From contig NC_084471.1 of NCBI RefSeq assembly GCF_027409185.1, forward strand, positions 10,644,035-10,708,034: a stretch of DNA of 64,000 nucleotides, written 5' to 3'. The stretch's first letter is position 1. Each line of letters opens with the position of its first letter. This DNA comes from Cynocephalus volans. Its lineage: Eukaryota > Chordata > Mammalia > Dermoptera > Cynocephalidae. A model generated the notes under the pieces. The model searched no databases and was not told the DNA's origin. It worked only from the letters and a program-made list of their open reading frames with translations. Shown here piece by piece: positions 22,781-35,504 of the stretch. The translations under genes were made by a program, and so were the position numbers.

Positions 22781-23700
22781 GTGTTTATTTTAGATTGGAT
22801 GTGAGGCTTAATGATGAAATTGGAGAAATCTTCATGATTTTAATCATGCTATGCTGCTTAGTCCGGAAATTTTAGAGGCAGTGACTTCCATGAGGATTAA
22901 ATTTATTATTAAAAATTAAAGTAAAATATTATTAAAGTTTTACCCAAGAGTTAGGTAAGGAAAAAAAGGCATATTTTTTCTTGTAATTTGTAGAGCAGCT
23001 ATTTTATCACTATACTAAGGACTATGATGCTTTTATAAAGTAGAAAGAGAGGATGGCCCCTGTTCTAAAGAGCTTTGAGCTATTTTGAAAGATAAAGTAG
23101 ATAAACATATAATTATAAATGTACAGACAAACCTCTTTATGCACAAGGCTTGCTATATATAGATACGTTTAAATCCACCATCATTCAGATTCCTAGTAGT
23201 TGAGCTTAGGATCAAAAAAGTAAGCCCAAGTACACTATGTTAGACTTTGTGAATACTCTTGGTGATTTGTTAGCACCAAGAGAACAAGAAAAATGCAAGT
23301 TAAAACTGAAATATCAACAGAAGCATGGTACATTCATTTGTTAATTATGGAAGGTACATTAGCTGTTGATTGATAGCATTGGTATACATGATTCATTAAT
23401 AAATATGTATTTTTTTTCTTTTTTTGGTGGCAGTGATGGGATGTGAACCCATATCCCCAAAGAGACTGGTAATCTAATAAATATTTATTAATTAATGAAA
23501 AAGGATTCTATTGGGGAAAAATATTACTTATTTCGTGTTTATCTGTTACATATTTCTCTTTTTGTGTTTATTTCCTGATGAGTGTAATATACTATAAGAG
23601 TGGTTCTTAGCATAATATAACTTATACTTGAATAAAATGTGCATCTATTGAGGATGGATGCATGCATAAAAATTTGTTACTGTTGGGGTATATATAGTCA
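22781..23700. other. intronic, no clear feature
   Basis: AT-rich. A tRNA-like scrap at about 23417-23470 (GATGGGATGTGAACCCATAT) may be a decayed SINE on the minus strand. Support is weak. Confidence 0.4.
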
Positions 23701-23702
23701 AA

Positions 23703-23932
23703 ATACAGTCATGCACTGCATACTAATGTTTTTGGTCAACAATGGACCACATATATGACAGTATATAACTATACCATATAGACTATACCATATAGTCTGT
23801 GTATGTAGTAGACCATACCTTCTTAGTTTGTGTAAGTACATTCTGTATCGTTTTACGCAACATCAAAATCATCTAACAAGGCATTTCTCAGAATATCCCT
23901 GTTAAGTAATGCATGACTATAGTTTGAAAACC
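23703..23932 (+). mobile_element. nonautonomous DNA transposon (Tigger/mariner-like), short copy
   Basis: It starts CAGTCATGCACTGCATACTA and ends GTAATGCATGACTATAG, so its ends are inverted repeats with TA beside them. The middle has TAGTCTGTGTATGTAGTAGA and GTGTAAGTACATTCTG. A longer copy of the same family is at 48207-48547. No transposase is left, and the exact family name is uncertain. Confidence 0.75.
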
Positions 23933-24059
23933 ACTGGCTCAGGATAAAGTCAGGCCTCTTATCTTCCTCATCTACCTTTCTACTCTTTTTTTTTTTTTTT
24001 TTAAGTTTTCAGTGTAGCACATTGTATCAACGAGCATTCCTAATATATTGTTTACTTAC

Positions 24060-25000
24060 ACATCTCTTTGCTTGTAGATGTTTCTCCCCGGGAGTATTCT
24101 TTCCTCGTTGTCTGTTTGTTGAACTCCTACTTAGTCTTCAAATTCCAGCTCAAAAGCCTTCTCTTCTGTACTCCCAATTCTTCTTTCCCTCACTGGGTAG
24201 AATTAATTGCTGCAATATTTTATTTATTTCACCTAGTATATATCTCTCCTTTACTAGTTCTGAGGACATGTATCATTTGTTGATCATCTTTTCACCAATG
24301 GGCCTAGGCACATAGTAGATAATCACTAAATTTTTATCAAATGGAAGTTATAAAAAAAGTGAGAAACCTGAGGAGAGAAATGTGATCATTGAAAAACTAC
24401 TTGCTGAGAATGATTTTGTTAGATCACAGAAGAAAAAAAGCAGAGTGTGATGTCTATACTGAGAAATTAATGAAAGAGAAATTGCAGTGATCCAAGTAAT
24501 CTATATCTGGCACCTACCCTAGATACGGGTTATCAAGAAAGACAAAGATTAAAAGACGTTAAGTAGAAAATATTATAGAAAAAAATACTTCTCTTTTTTT
24601 TGGCTTTCTTGATTGGTCTCTACACTTGCTGTTACCTTTCCTGGAGTGCTATTCTCCAGAAACCTGCATGGCTCCCTCACATCCTTCAGATCTCTTCTCA
24701 GAATGTCTTATTAGAAAGGCCTTCTAGGTCTACTCTACTTATAAAAAAGCAGCCCCTCCCTCCTTTTTGCACTGACATGCTCTAGCCACCTTCTCTGTTT
24801 TATATTTTTCCATAGCATTTCTCATTTGACACAGTGTACATTCTATTTTACTATTTGTTCATTGTCTATCTCTTCCTACTAAAATGTAAATTTCATGAGG
24901 GCAGGGACATTTTGTGTCTGCTTTATCTGTGCTCTGTCTCCATCGTCTCCAACAGTGCCTATCACAGGGTATATGCTCAATAATTAATAGTAGTTATACT
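24060..25000 (+). repeat. L2-like ancient repeats, two fragments
   Basis: 24080-24330 and 24620-24985 have the LINE-2-type 3' pattern (GAGGGCAGGGACATTTTGTG, then CAGTGCCTATCACAGGGTAT and CTCAATAA). Family assignment is by pattern and is approximate. Confidence 0.5.
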
Positions 25001-25407
25001 ACAGGGGAAAATGTTGGGAAAACAAGTCAGAAAAGCTGGAAAACATAGGAGAAACTTATTTTCAAATAGTAAGTAATTTTCTCAATGTTCTCAATACATT
25101 TTTCTTTAATCTCCTGATAGCTTTTCAGGTGAAGTATCTCTAAATTTAAAGCAGCAAGTCCAATTCTTAATCTGAAAAAATAAATACATGATTTTCCCTA
25201 TGTTTCCAAACTTTGTGGACATTCTATATTGTATTTATTGTGGCCTTTTAAAGATAAACAGGTGGACACATTGCTTTAAATTTCGAGGTACTTCACCTGA
25301 AACTGTGTCTAGACCATAGAAAAACATATTGAGCATGTTATTTAAAAATATAACATACTGTTTAAAAATAAATTCTGTCTTTTTGGACCACTGTATTAGC
25401 AAATATG

Positions 25408-25854
25408 TTGTATTAGTCCATTTTCTGTTGCTTATAATAGAATACCTGAAACTGGGTAATTTATAAAGAAATTTATTTTTTACAGTTTTGGAGGCTGGGA
25501 AGTCCAAGGTCCAGGGAACATGTCTGGGGAGGGCCTTCTTCTTGGTGGGGACTCTCTGCAAGGTCCCATGGTGACACAGGGAATCACACGGCAAGGACAA
25601 GAGCTCTTTAATGTGCTCACTTGCTCTCCTTATAAGCCATGAGTGCTGCTCCGATGACAACCCACTAAACCATTAACCCATTACTCCACAAATGTATTAA
25701 TCCATTCATGAAGGCATAGTTTTCACAATCCAATCGCTTCTTAAAGGCCTCTACCTTTCAATATTGCCACAGTCGTATATCCCACCCTCTTAATACTGTA
25801 ACAATAGGGGTCAAGTTTCAATGAATTTGGGGGGGACATTCAATCCACAGCACA
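25408..25854 (-). mobile_element. solitary MaLR LTR (MLT1/MST group)
   Basis: On the + strand it reads TATTAGTCCATTTTCTGTTG, CTGGGTAATTTATAAAG and ends near GACATTCAATCCACAGCA, the reverse complement of a MaLR LTR. It has no internal sequence. Confidence 0.85.
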
Positions 25855-25861
25855 TGTTATA

Positions 25862-26118
25862 GTACTTAACAATGTGACAAGCACTGTGGTAAACGCTTGG
25901 CATGTATGAATTCATTTAATTTGCACAACAGCCCTTGAGGTAGGTGATGTTGTTGGCCCCATTTTAATGAGAAAATCAAAATGGAAAGAGGTTGAATAAC
26001 TTGTTCACACAGCTAGTGAGTGGCAGAATCAAGATTAAAATCTCAGCATTTTTGGCTCCAGAATCCATGTTCTTAACAGCTATGATATATAGTTGAATGA
26101 ATGAATGAATGAATGATA
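25862..26118 (+). repeat. ancient MIR-like repeat ending in (AATG)n
   Basis: It has the pattern CAAGCACTGTGGTAAACGC, TTCATTTAATTTGCACAACA, CACAGCTAGTGAGTGGCAGA and CTCCAGAATCCATGTTCTTA, a common mammalian repeat. About six GAAT/AATG units follow at 26094-26117. Confidence 0.6.
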
Positions 26119-26554
26119 TTATCCCCATCTTGATCATTCTGTTAATTCTTACACCATCCCGTTAACATGTCATGTTTCTAGACTTGACCAAACGTTTAAC
26201 CAGTTACGTATGGCTGGATGGAGAGCCTGAAAACTGAACTAGCTCTGTTCTTAATCTGGGACAGGAACTGAGAAGTTTATCCTTTTTACTTATTTATTTT
26301 CCATAACTTTGTTTTTTTATTGAAACAATTGGTTTCACGTATATGTGGGGTGCAGAGTTGACTACCAGTACTTGAGTAAAATATGTGATCAAATCAGTAT
26401 AATTAGCATATTCATCATTACAACACATAATCATTCTTTGTGTGCGTTAACTGATTTCTCACTGAACCTCCCTGCACACCCCTTTCCCATCTCTGGTAAT
26501 CACAGTTCTGTTCTCTCTTTCTGAAAGTTCAGTGTATTATTGTGAGTGTTCCCT

Positions 26555-26698
26555 CTTTTCTTTTCTTTCTTTCTTTCTTCTCTCTCCCTCTCCCTTCCTC
26601 CTTTTCCCTCCTTCCCCCTTCCTCTCTTCTTCCCTTTCTCCCTCCCTTCATTCTTTTCTTCCCTCTTTCCCTTTTTTTCCTTCCTTGCTTTATTTTTT
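26555..26698 (+). repeat. pyrimidine-only tract in an L1 3'UTR
   Basis: About 140 bases are almost entirely C and T, starting TTCTTTCTTTC. It lies where the L1 family here has a shorter C/T stretch before the end of ORF2. Confidence 0.9.
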
Positions 26699-29600
26699 AG
26701 ATCCCACTTATGAGTGAGGACATGCAATATTTCTTTCTGTGCCTAGCTTATTCACTTAGCATAATTTTCTCTAAGCTCATCCATGTTGCTGTGAATAGCA
26801 AAATTTCATTCTTTTTTTATGGCTGAATAGTATTCCGTTGTGTGTATATACATTTTCCTTATCCAGCTATCCATTGATGGACATTTAGATTGGTTCCATA
26901 GCTTGGCTATTGTAAATAGATCTGCAATAAACATAGGAGTGCATGTATCTCTCTGACTTGATGATTTCCATTCCTTTAGGTATATACCTAGTAGTGGGAT
27001 TGCTAGATCATATGGTAGTTCTATCTGTAGTTGTTTGAAAAGCCTTCATACTGTTTTCCATAATGGCTGTACTGATTTACAATCTCACCAGAAGTGTATA
27101 AAGGTTTCCATTTCTCCACATCCTCACCAGCATTTGTTACTCTGTCTTTTTGATAATAGCCGGCCTAACTAGGGTGAGATGATATCTCAGTGTGGTTTTG
27201 ATTTACATTTCCCTAGTGATTAGTGATGTTGAGCGGTATGTCTTCTTTTGAGAAATATCTGTTCAGCTCCCTTGCCCATTTTTTAATTGGGTTTTTTTTT
27301 TTTTTCCTGCTGTTAAGTTGTTTGAGTTCCTTGTATATTCTGGATATTAATCCCTTTTCATATGTGTAGTTTGTAGATATTTTCACCCATTCTGTAGGTT
27401 GTCTTTTCATTTTGTTGATTGTTTCCTTTGCAGTGCAGTAGTTTTTTAGTTTGATATGGTCCCATTTGTTTATTTTTTCTTTCGTTGCCTTTGCTTTTGG
27501 GTTCTTATTCATAAGCTCTTTGCCCAGTCCTACATCCTGAAGTGTTTCTACTGTGTTTTCGTCTAGGAGTTCTATACTTTCAGGTTTTATATTTAAGTCT
27601 TTAATACATTTCAAATTGATTTTGGTAAATAGTGAGAGGTATGGGTATAGTTTCATTCTTCTCCGTGTGGATACCCAGCAACATTTACGGAAGAGGCAGT
27701 CTTTTCCCCAGTGTATGTTTTTGGCACCTTTGTTGAAAATCGGTTGGCCGTAAAAATGTGGATTAATTTCTGAGTTCTCAATTCTGTTCCATTGGTCCAA
27801 GTGTCTGTTTTTATGCCAGTACCATGCTGTTTTGGTTACTATTTTGAAGTATAATTTGAAGTCAGGTAGCGTAATGCCTCCAGCTTTATTTTTTTCTATC
27901 AGGATTGCTTTGGCTATTCTGAGGTCTTTTGTTGTTGCATATGAATGTTGGGATTATTTTTTTCTATTTCCGTGAAGAAGGTCATTGGTATTTTTGATGG
28001 GGATTGCATTGAATCTGTAGATCACTTTGGACAGTATGGAGATTTTTCACTGTGTTAATTCTTCCAATCCACAAACATGGAATGTCTTTCCATCTTTTTG
28101 TGTCCTCTTTAATTTTTTTCAGCAGTGATTTGTAGTTCTCATTGTAGAGATCTTTAACCTCCTTGGCTACATATATTCCTAGGTATTGTTTTGGTAGCTA
28201 TTCTAAATGGGCTTTCTTTCTTGATTTCTTTTTCTGTTATTTCACTGTTGGAGTATAAAAACACTGATATTTGTATATTGATTTTGTATCTTGCAACTTT
28301 ACTGAATTTGTTTATCAGCTCTAAGAGTTTTTTGGTGGAGTCTTTTGGTTTTTCTATATATATAGGATCATGTCATTTGCAAAGAGGGACAGTTTAACTT
28401 TGTCTTTTCCAATTTGGATGCCCTTTATTTCTCTTGCCTGATTGCTCTGGCAAGTACTTCCAATACTGTGTTAAATAAGAATGGTGAGGGTGAGCATCCT
28501 TGTCTTGTTCCTGTTCTTAAAAGAAAAGCTTTCAGCATTTCCCCTTTCAGGATGATATTGGCTGTGGGTTTATCATATATGGGTTTTGTTGTGTTGGGAC
28601 ATTTCCCTTCTGCACCTAATTTGTTGAGAGTCTTTATTGTGAAGGGATGTTGAATTTTTTCAAATGCTTTTTGTGCATCTATTGAGATGATACACTACAT
28701 CAACAAAATCAAGGACAAAAACCATATGATCATCTCAATACACTATTTCTCCCTCATTTCTGAAGGAGAGTGTTGCTGAGTATAGTATTCTTGGCTGTCA
28801 GTTTTTTTATTTTAGTATTTTAAATATATTATCCCATTCTCTTCTGGCCTGTAGAATTTCTGCTGAGAATTCTGTTAGTCTGACAGGGACTCCCTTATAG
28901 ATGACTTGATGCTTTTGTCTTGCCACTTTCAAGATTCTCCTTCTATCTTTGACTTTAGAGTGTTTGACTACAATGTGTCTTGGAAGGGACCCTTTTCGAC
29001 TGAGTCTGTTAGGGAGTCTTTGAGCCTCTTGAATCTGGAAGTCTGTATCTCTACCAATACCTGAGAAGTTTTCTGCTATTATTTCATTGATAGGTTTTCA
29101 ATGGTTTTTCCTTTCTCCTCCCCTTCTGGAACACCCATGATTTGGATGTTTGTGTGCTTAAGGTTGTCTGATAGCTCTTATAGATTTTCTTCATTTAAAA
29201 AAAAATTCCTTTTTTTTTTTGTCTGCTGAGGTTATTTCAAAAAGAGTATCTTTGAGATTGGTAATTCTTCCACTTGCTCTAGCCTGCTGCTTAAGCTCTC
29301 AGTTGTAGTTTTTATTTTATTGAATGAGTATTTCAGTTCCAGGAGTTCTGCTACATTTTTTAAAATGTATTTTTCTCTTTGTAAATTTTTTCTATGTCTT
29401 GGATTATTTTTCTCATTTTGTTGTGTCATCTATCTGAGTCTTGTATCTCATTGAGTTTCCTGAAGATTATTGATCAGAATTCTTTTGCAGACATTTCAAA
29501 AGGTTTTCTGCTGTTTGGGGTCTGGTGTTTGAAAATTATTGTATTCCTTTGGTTGTGCCATATTTTCTTTTTTTTTTTTTTTTGTATTTCTAGTATCCCT

Positions 29601-29739
29601 CTGTTGATGTTTGGTCATCTGGTGGAGCATTTGCTTCTTCTATTATTCTAGTGTACCTTTTGAGGAGAGAGACTCCCTCTTGTAGATTTGCTTTATGTTG
29701 ACCATTGGGTGGGTTGTTTTAGTTTTGGTTCTGGGTAGA

Positions 29740-30450
29740 CTCAGTAGTGTAGTCTCTGTGTGCTTACTTAGGTCATATTCAGTGTTGGAGTTGTCTGTGG
29801 GTGCGTCCGTGGCCTAGGCCCTGGGGCACTGTGTATCCTTGCTCTTTCCTCCTATCTGGCAAATACAGGAACACCTGGATCTGGGTGGCACCCAGGCTGA
29901 GTGTCAACAGTAGCAGTGGTGATGGCCACTGGGAGGGGGGGGCTGGACAACTGCTAAGCAGGGAGACAGTGGTTGTGGCCACCACACTGGGGCCAGAAAG
30001 TGCTGGCTGAAGCTGGTGGCTACAAGCAGGCAGTGGGAGCTGCATGGCGGGGGGCTGCATGATGAGGGATACTGGCAGCTGCAGCTGGAGGCATTGGGGG
30101 CTGTGTGATGGGGGTGCCTGTGGCTGTGGGTGGTAGGGGCTGCACAGCAGGGGGCACTGGTGGCTGTAGCTGTGGGTGGTAGGAATCCTGTGGCAGGGGC
30201 CAACAATGGCTGTGGCTATGGGCAGGTGTTGTGGGCCATACAGTGAGGGGTGGCTGTGGTAGGGAGCAGGATGAACTCATGTTGGGAGATGGGCTACAGC
30301 TCTGGGACTAGACAGTGGCACTGTTGACCATGGTGGTGGTAGGGTTGGGCTGAGGCATAAGCAGGAGGAGGATTACTGCTGGGTAGTGCTCACAGCTGAG
30401 CAGATTATTTTCACTGCAAGGGAGAATTCCCCCAATCCTAGCATCACAGA
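29740..30450 (-). repeat. GC-rich imperfect repeats in an L1 5'UTR
   Basis: Repeated GGTGGCTGTAGCTGTGGG / GGCTGTGGGTGGTAGGGG / GGGGCTGCACAGCAGGGGG motifs recur about every 50 bases. Several frames are open across it only because of this composition. Confidence 0.7.
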
Positions 30451-31786
30451 CACTGAGGCTATATGCCTCTTCATCCTCTCTATACCACCCTTCTAGGTTT
30501 TTTTTTGCTTTACAGGGTCTTCACCAGGTTGCTGCTGCCCTCCCACACTCTCCCACCAATGCTCTCCCCTGTACTTAGCTGTCCATTCCTTGTTCTAGTC
30601 TTTTTCTGTGGGAGGATCGCATGCCAGGCACCTCTAGTCTGCCATCTTGCTGTTGGAACTCCTCCTTTTAGTTATTTGCAATTTAAATTTTTTTTAAAAA
30701 ATAGACTTTATTTTTTAGACCAGTGTTAGATTTATAGCAAAATTGAGAGGAGAGTACATAGAGTTCTGATAAACCCTCTGCTTACACATATGTATAGCTT
30801 CCCCCATTATCAACATCCTCACCAGAGTGATACATTTGTTAACAATTGATGAACATGCGGTGACACATTATTATCACCCAGAGTCCATAGTTTACATTAG
30901 GGTTCACTCTTGTACGTTCTATAGGTTTGGATAAATGAATAATGACAAGTATCTACCATCATAGTATCATACAGAGTGATTTCACCGCCCCCAAAATCCT
31001 CTGTGCTCTCTACCTATTCATCCCTCCATCTTCTCAACCCTGGCAACCCCTGATCTTTTTACTGTACACTTAGTTTTTCCTTTTTCAGAATGTCATATAG
31101 TTGGAGTCGTACAGTATGTAGACTTTTCAGATTGGCTTCTTTCACTTAGTAATATATAGTTAAGGTTCCTCTGTGTCTTTTCGTGGCTTGATAGTTCATG
31201 TCTTTTTAATGCTGAGCAATATCCCATTGTCTGGACATACAGTTTTTTTATTCGTTAACCTACTGAAGGACAACTTGGTTGCTTCCAGATTTTGGCAGTT
31301 ATGAATAAAGCTGCAGTATAAATCTGTATGCAGGTTTTTGTGTGGACATAAGTTTTAAACTACTTTGGGTAAATACCAAGGAGTGTGATTGCTGTATTGT
31401 ATGGTAAGAGTGCATTTAGTTTTGTAAGAAACTGCCTGTCTTCCAAAGCGGCCACACAATTTTGCATTCCCACCAGCAGTGAGTGAGATTTCCTATTGCT
31501 CCACATCCTCGCCACCATTTGATATTGACAGCATTCTGGATTTTGGCCATTCTAATAGGTATGTAAATAGTATCTCATTGTTTTAATGTGCATTTTCCTG
31601 ACGAGATATGATGTAGAGCATCTTTTCATATGCTTATTTGCTGTCTTTCTATGTTCTTTGGTGAGGTGTCTGTTAAAGTCTTATGCCCATTTTTTAATGG
31701 TGGTTTGTGTGTCTTATTGTTGAGATTTATGAGTTCTGTGTATATTTTGGATAACAATTCTTTATGTCATATATCTCTTGCAAATA

Positions 31787-31870
31787 TGTGAGGGTACTTC
31801 AGAAAGTTCATGGAAAAACAGAATTGAAAGGTAATACAAATCTTTCCAGGAACTTTTTGAAGTACCCTCA
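31787..31870. mobile_element. mariner-like MITE, 84 bp
   Basis: The terminal inverted repeats are TGAGGGTACTTCAGAAAGTT and, on the other strand, TGAGGGTACTTCAAAAAGTT. The flanks carry TA on both sides. The host L1M sequence resumes directly afterwards. A second copy is at 52556-52634. Confidence 0.85.
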
Positions 31871-32610
31871 TATTCTCCCAGTTTTGTCTTTTTATTCTTT
31901 TGACAGTGTCTTTTGCACAGCAGAAATTTTTAATTTTACTGAAGTCCAGCTTACCAGTATTTTCTTTCATGGACCACGCCTTTGGTGTGGTATCTAAACA
32001 GTCATTGCCAAACCCAGCGTCATCTAGATTTTCTCCCATGTTACCGTCTAGGAGTTTTATAGTTTTGCATTTTATTTTTAGTTCTGTGGTCCATTTTGAG
32101 TTAATTTTTATGAAAGGTGTAAGGTCTGTGTCTAGATTCAGTTTTTGCATGTGTTTATCCAGTTGTTCCAGCACTATTTTTCAAAAGTCTGTCTTTTCTC
32201 CGTATTATTGCCTTTGTTCCCTAATTAAAGATCAGTTGACTGTATTTATGTGGGTTTATTTCTGGGCTCTCTATTATGTTCCAGAAATCTATTAGTCTTT
32301 TCTTTTACCATAGTCACACTGTCTTGATTACTGTAGCTTTATCGTTATCTTTTGAAGTTGGGTAGTGTCAGTCCTCCAACTTTGTTCTTCTCCTTCAATA
32401 TTGTTTTGGCTATTCTGGGTCTTTTGTCTTTCCATATAAGCTTTAGAATCATTTTGTCAATATCCATAAATTAACTTGCTGAGATTTTGAGTGGGAATGC
32501 ATCGAATCTATAGATCAAGTTGGAAAGAACTGACATCTTGACTGTATTGAGTCTTCTTGTCCATGAACATAGAATCTCTCTCCATTTCTTTAGCTCTTCT
32601 TTGATTTCTT

Positions 32611-33838
32611 TTGGTGGTGTTATGTCTCCTTGCTTTTTTCATGTTTCTTGTTGCCTTACTTTGATGACTGCACATTGAGGGTGGGCTTGCTGCTGGAGTC
32701 CTCAGGCAGGCTGGCCTGGTGTCTGGGTAAGTAGGTGGGTGGACTTGGTTGGCACCAGGGTCTGCAGGATTGAACCTGAATCCTAGATCCAGTGGGGTGG
32801 ACCTGTTGATAGGGTCTGTGGGGCTGGGCCTGGAGTCTGGGTCCACAAGGACAGGCCTGGAGTCTGTATCTGTGGGGGCTGGCCTGAAGCCTGGGTACAC
32901 AGGGGCTGACCTGGTGCTGGGGTGGGCCTTGAGCCTGAGTCTGCAGGGGTTGGTCAGATGCTGGAGTGAGTCTAGCACCTGGGACCATTGGGATGGGCCT
33001 GGTGTCGGGTGGGCATAGAGCCAGATTCCATAGGAATGGGTCTGGGTCCTGGATCCATAGGGGCAGGCCTGACACTGTAATCTACTGTGGTGGGCCTGGA
33101 ACCTGGGTCTACTTGAGTGTGGGGCTGCAGAGACTGGCCTGGAGTGTTGGGCTTCCGGGACTTGCCTGGCACTGGGATTGCCAGGATCCTGTGTCCACAG
33201 GTGCTTGCCTGGTGTTTGAGGCCAGGTATGCTGACCTGGTGCTGGAGCAGGCCTGAAGCCTAGGGCCACAGGGCCTGGCTTGATGCTGGGTGGGCTTAGA
33301 TCCTGTATCCCTAGGGGTCAGCCTGGAGGGTTGGTCCATGGGTGCCAGTCTGATGATAAGGGCTGCTGGTGCTGACCTGGCCCTGGAGCCTAACTCTGTG
33401 GGGGCTGGCCTGGTGCTGGGGCAAGCCCAACACCTGCTGTCAAGGTGGGCTTGGAGGCTCAGTCAGCAGGTACCGAATTGGCATCTGAGGCTGTGGGGCC
33501 TGCCTGGTGCTGGGTTTTACTGGGGTGGGCCCGGTTTTGGGGTCCAAGGCAAATCCAGTACTCACTTTCCTCTTCTTCCCCCATGTGGAAGATATTTTTC
33601 TCCGTACTCTGTGGTAGTGGTTGAAGGGGAGGGGGTGCAGATAATGTAAAACTGTCCTTCTTTATGTTCTTCAATGCGTTTTTTATTTAGTGCTACAACT
33701 AGGTACTCTCACATGGTTTCTTTAGCTCTTGTGAAGGTGTTTTTGCATGTGGATGGTTGTTTGAATTGATGTTTCTGCAGGGGAACAAACACCAGAAAGT
33801 TGCATTCCACCAGCTTGCTGACATTAATCTCCTAGTTT
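32611..33838 (-). mobile_element. L1 5' fragment (5'UTR with minisatellite and ORF1 start)
   Basis: It interrupts L1M ORF2 within the stretch tttgatttct, which appears on both sides (32600-32610 and 33838-33848). On the minus strand it begins at an L1-like 5' end (GTCAGCAAGCTGGTGGAATG), passes a GC-rich array and stops just after what looks like the start of ORF1 (ACATGAAAAAAGCAAGGAGA). It has no normal 3' end. Confidence 0.65.
32660..33540 (-). repeat. 27-bp minisatellite array
   Basis: Units such as GGCCTGGAGTCTGGGTCCAC + AAGGACA recur at 27 bases, most regularly near 32826-32910, with drift elsewhere. As 27 is nine codons, the minus strand stays open for 253 codons (33269-32508). That is a composition effect, and I see no protein family. 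Confidence 0.8.
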
Positions 33839-35504
33839 TTTGATTTCTCTCATCAGAGTTTTGTAGTTTTCCTCAGATAGATCTTGTATATATTTTATTA
33901 GATTTATACCTAAGTATTTCATTTTTTAGAGTGGTAATGTCAGTGTTTTTAATTTCAAATTCCACTTGTTCTTTGCTGGTATGTAGGAAAGTGATTGACT
34001 TTTTCTGTATTCACCTTTATCCTATAACCTTGCTATAATCACTTATTAGCTCCAGGAGGTTTTTTAATAGATTCTTTTGGATATTCTGCATAGACAGTCA
34101 TGTCAGCTATATCTGTTGATATGATCATGTGATTTTTCTTCTTTAGCTTGTTGATGGGATAGATTACATGAATTGATTTTTGAATGTTGAACCAGCCTTG
34201 TGTATCTGGGATAACTCCCACTTGGTCTTGGTGTATAATTCTTTCTATACATTGTTGGATTTGATTTGTTAATATTTTGTTGAGGATTTTTGTATCTATA
34301 TTCATGAGAGATACTGGTCTGTAGTTTTCTTGTAAATGTCATTATCTGGTTTTGGTGTTAGGGTGATACTGGACTCATAAAAATGGGTTAGGAAGTATTC
34401 CTTCTGCTTCTGTCTTCTGAAATAGATTTCAGATAACTGGTATGATTTTTTCCTTAAGTGTTTGGTAGAATTCACCAGCGAACCCATCTGGGCCTGGTGC
34501 TTTCTGATTTGGAAGGTTATTAATTATTGTTTCAGTTTCTTTAATAGATATAGACCTATTCAGATTGTCTTATTTCTTTTAGTGTGAGTTTTGGCAGATT
34601 GTATTTTGAAGGGACTGTCCATTTCATGTAGGTTATCAAGTTTGTGGGCATAGAGTTCATATTATTCCTTTGTTAGCCATTTAATTATCCTTTAAATGAT
34701 CCATAGTGATGTCCCCTCTTTCATTTCTGATATTAGCAATTTGTGTTCTCTTTTTTTCTTAGCCTGGCTATAGGCTTATTGATTTTATTGATCTTTTCAA
34801 AGAACAAACTTTTGGCTTTATTGGTTTTTCTCTATTGATTTTCTGTTTTCAATTTTATTGATATCTGCCCTTATTTTTGTTACTTTTTCTTCTGCTTACT
34901 TTGGTTTTAATTTGCTGTTCTTCTGGTTTCTAATGTGGAAGCTTGGGTGATTGATTTTAGATTTTTCTTCTTTTCTAATATATGCATTCAGTGCTTTTGC
35001 TGCATCCCATGAAGTTAGAGAAATTGCGCTTTCATTTTCATTTAGTTCAAAGTATTTTTAAATTTCTTTTGAAATTTCTTTGATCCATGTGTTATTTAGA
35101 AGTATGTTATTTAATCTCCAAGGATTTGGGATTTTCCAGCTATCTTTCTGTTATTGATTTCTAGTTTAATTCCATTGCAGCCTAACAGACATTATATGAT
35201 TTTTCTAGTCTTTTAAATTTAAGGTGTTTTTTATGGTTCAGAATGTGGTCTATCTTGGTGACTCTTCTACGTGAACTTGAGCAGAATGTGTATTCTGCTG
35301 TTGGATGAATCTGTAAATGTCTGTTATATCCATTTGATTAATGATGTTGTTGAATTCAGCTGTGTTCTTACTGATTTTCTGCCTACTGGATCTGTCCATT
35401 TCTAATAAAAGGGTATTGAAGTCTCCAACTATAATAGTGGATTCATCTATTTCTCCTTACAGTTTTTGTCTCACAGATTTTTAAAAAAATTTTTTTACTT
35501 ATGA

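Larger units (their letters stand above)
26297..30660 (-). mobile_element. LINE-1 with both ends kept but ORF2 middle deleted
   Basis: On the minus strand the 5' end is at about 30660 (CAGCAAGATGGCAGACTAG, a typical L1 start), followed by a GC-rich 5'UTR to about 29740, an ORF1 remnant (coiled coil near 29232-29429) to about 28750, and ORF2 C-terminal remnants from 28690 to about 26700. The endonuclease and much of the reverse transcriptase are absent at the junction near 28690-28740. The flanks tcctttttacttattta (about 26279) and tccttttagttatttgc (about 30660) look like an imperfect target duplication. Confidence 0.85.

Noticed and set aside
26094-26117. Short direct repeats considered as a CRISPR-like array
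   Set aside because: It is a simple (AATG)n microsatellite without spacers, in a mammalian genome.
29779-30280. Several overlapping open frames rich in Pro, Ala, Ser and Cys
   Set aside because: They lie in GC-rich repeats of an L1 5'UTR, and three frames are open at once, which points to composition.
32508-33269. 253-codon minus-strand open frame rich in Pro, Ser, Arg
   Set aside because: It follows a 27-bp minisatellite whose unit is nine codons and runs on into L1 sequence at both ends, so it is not a gene.
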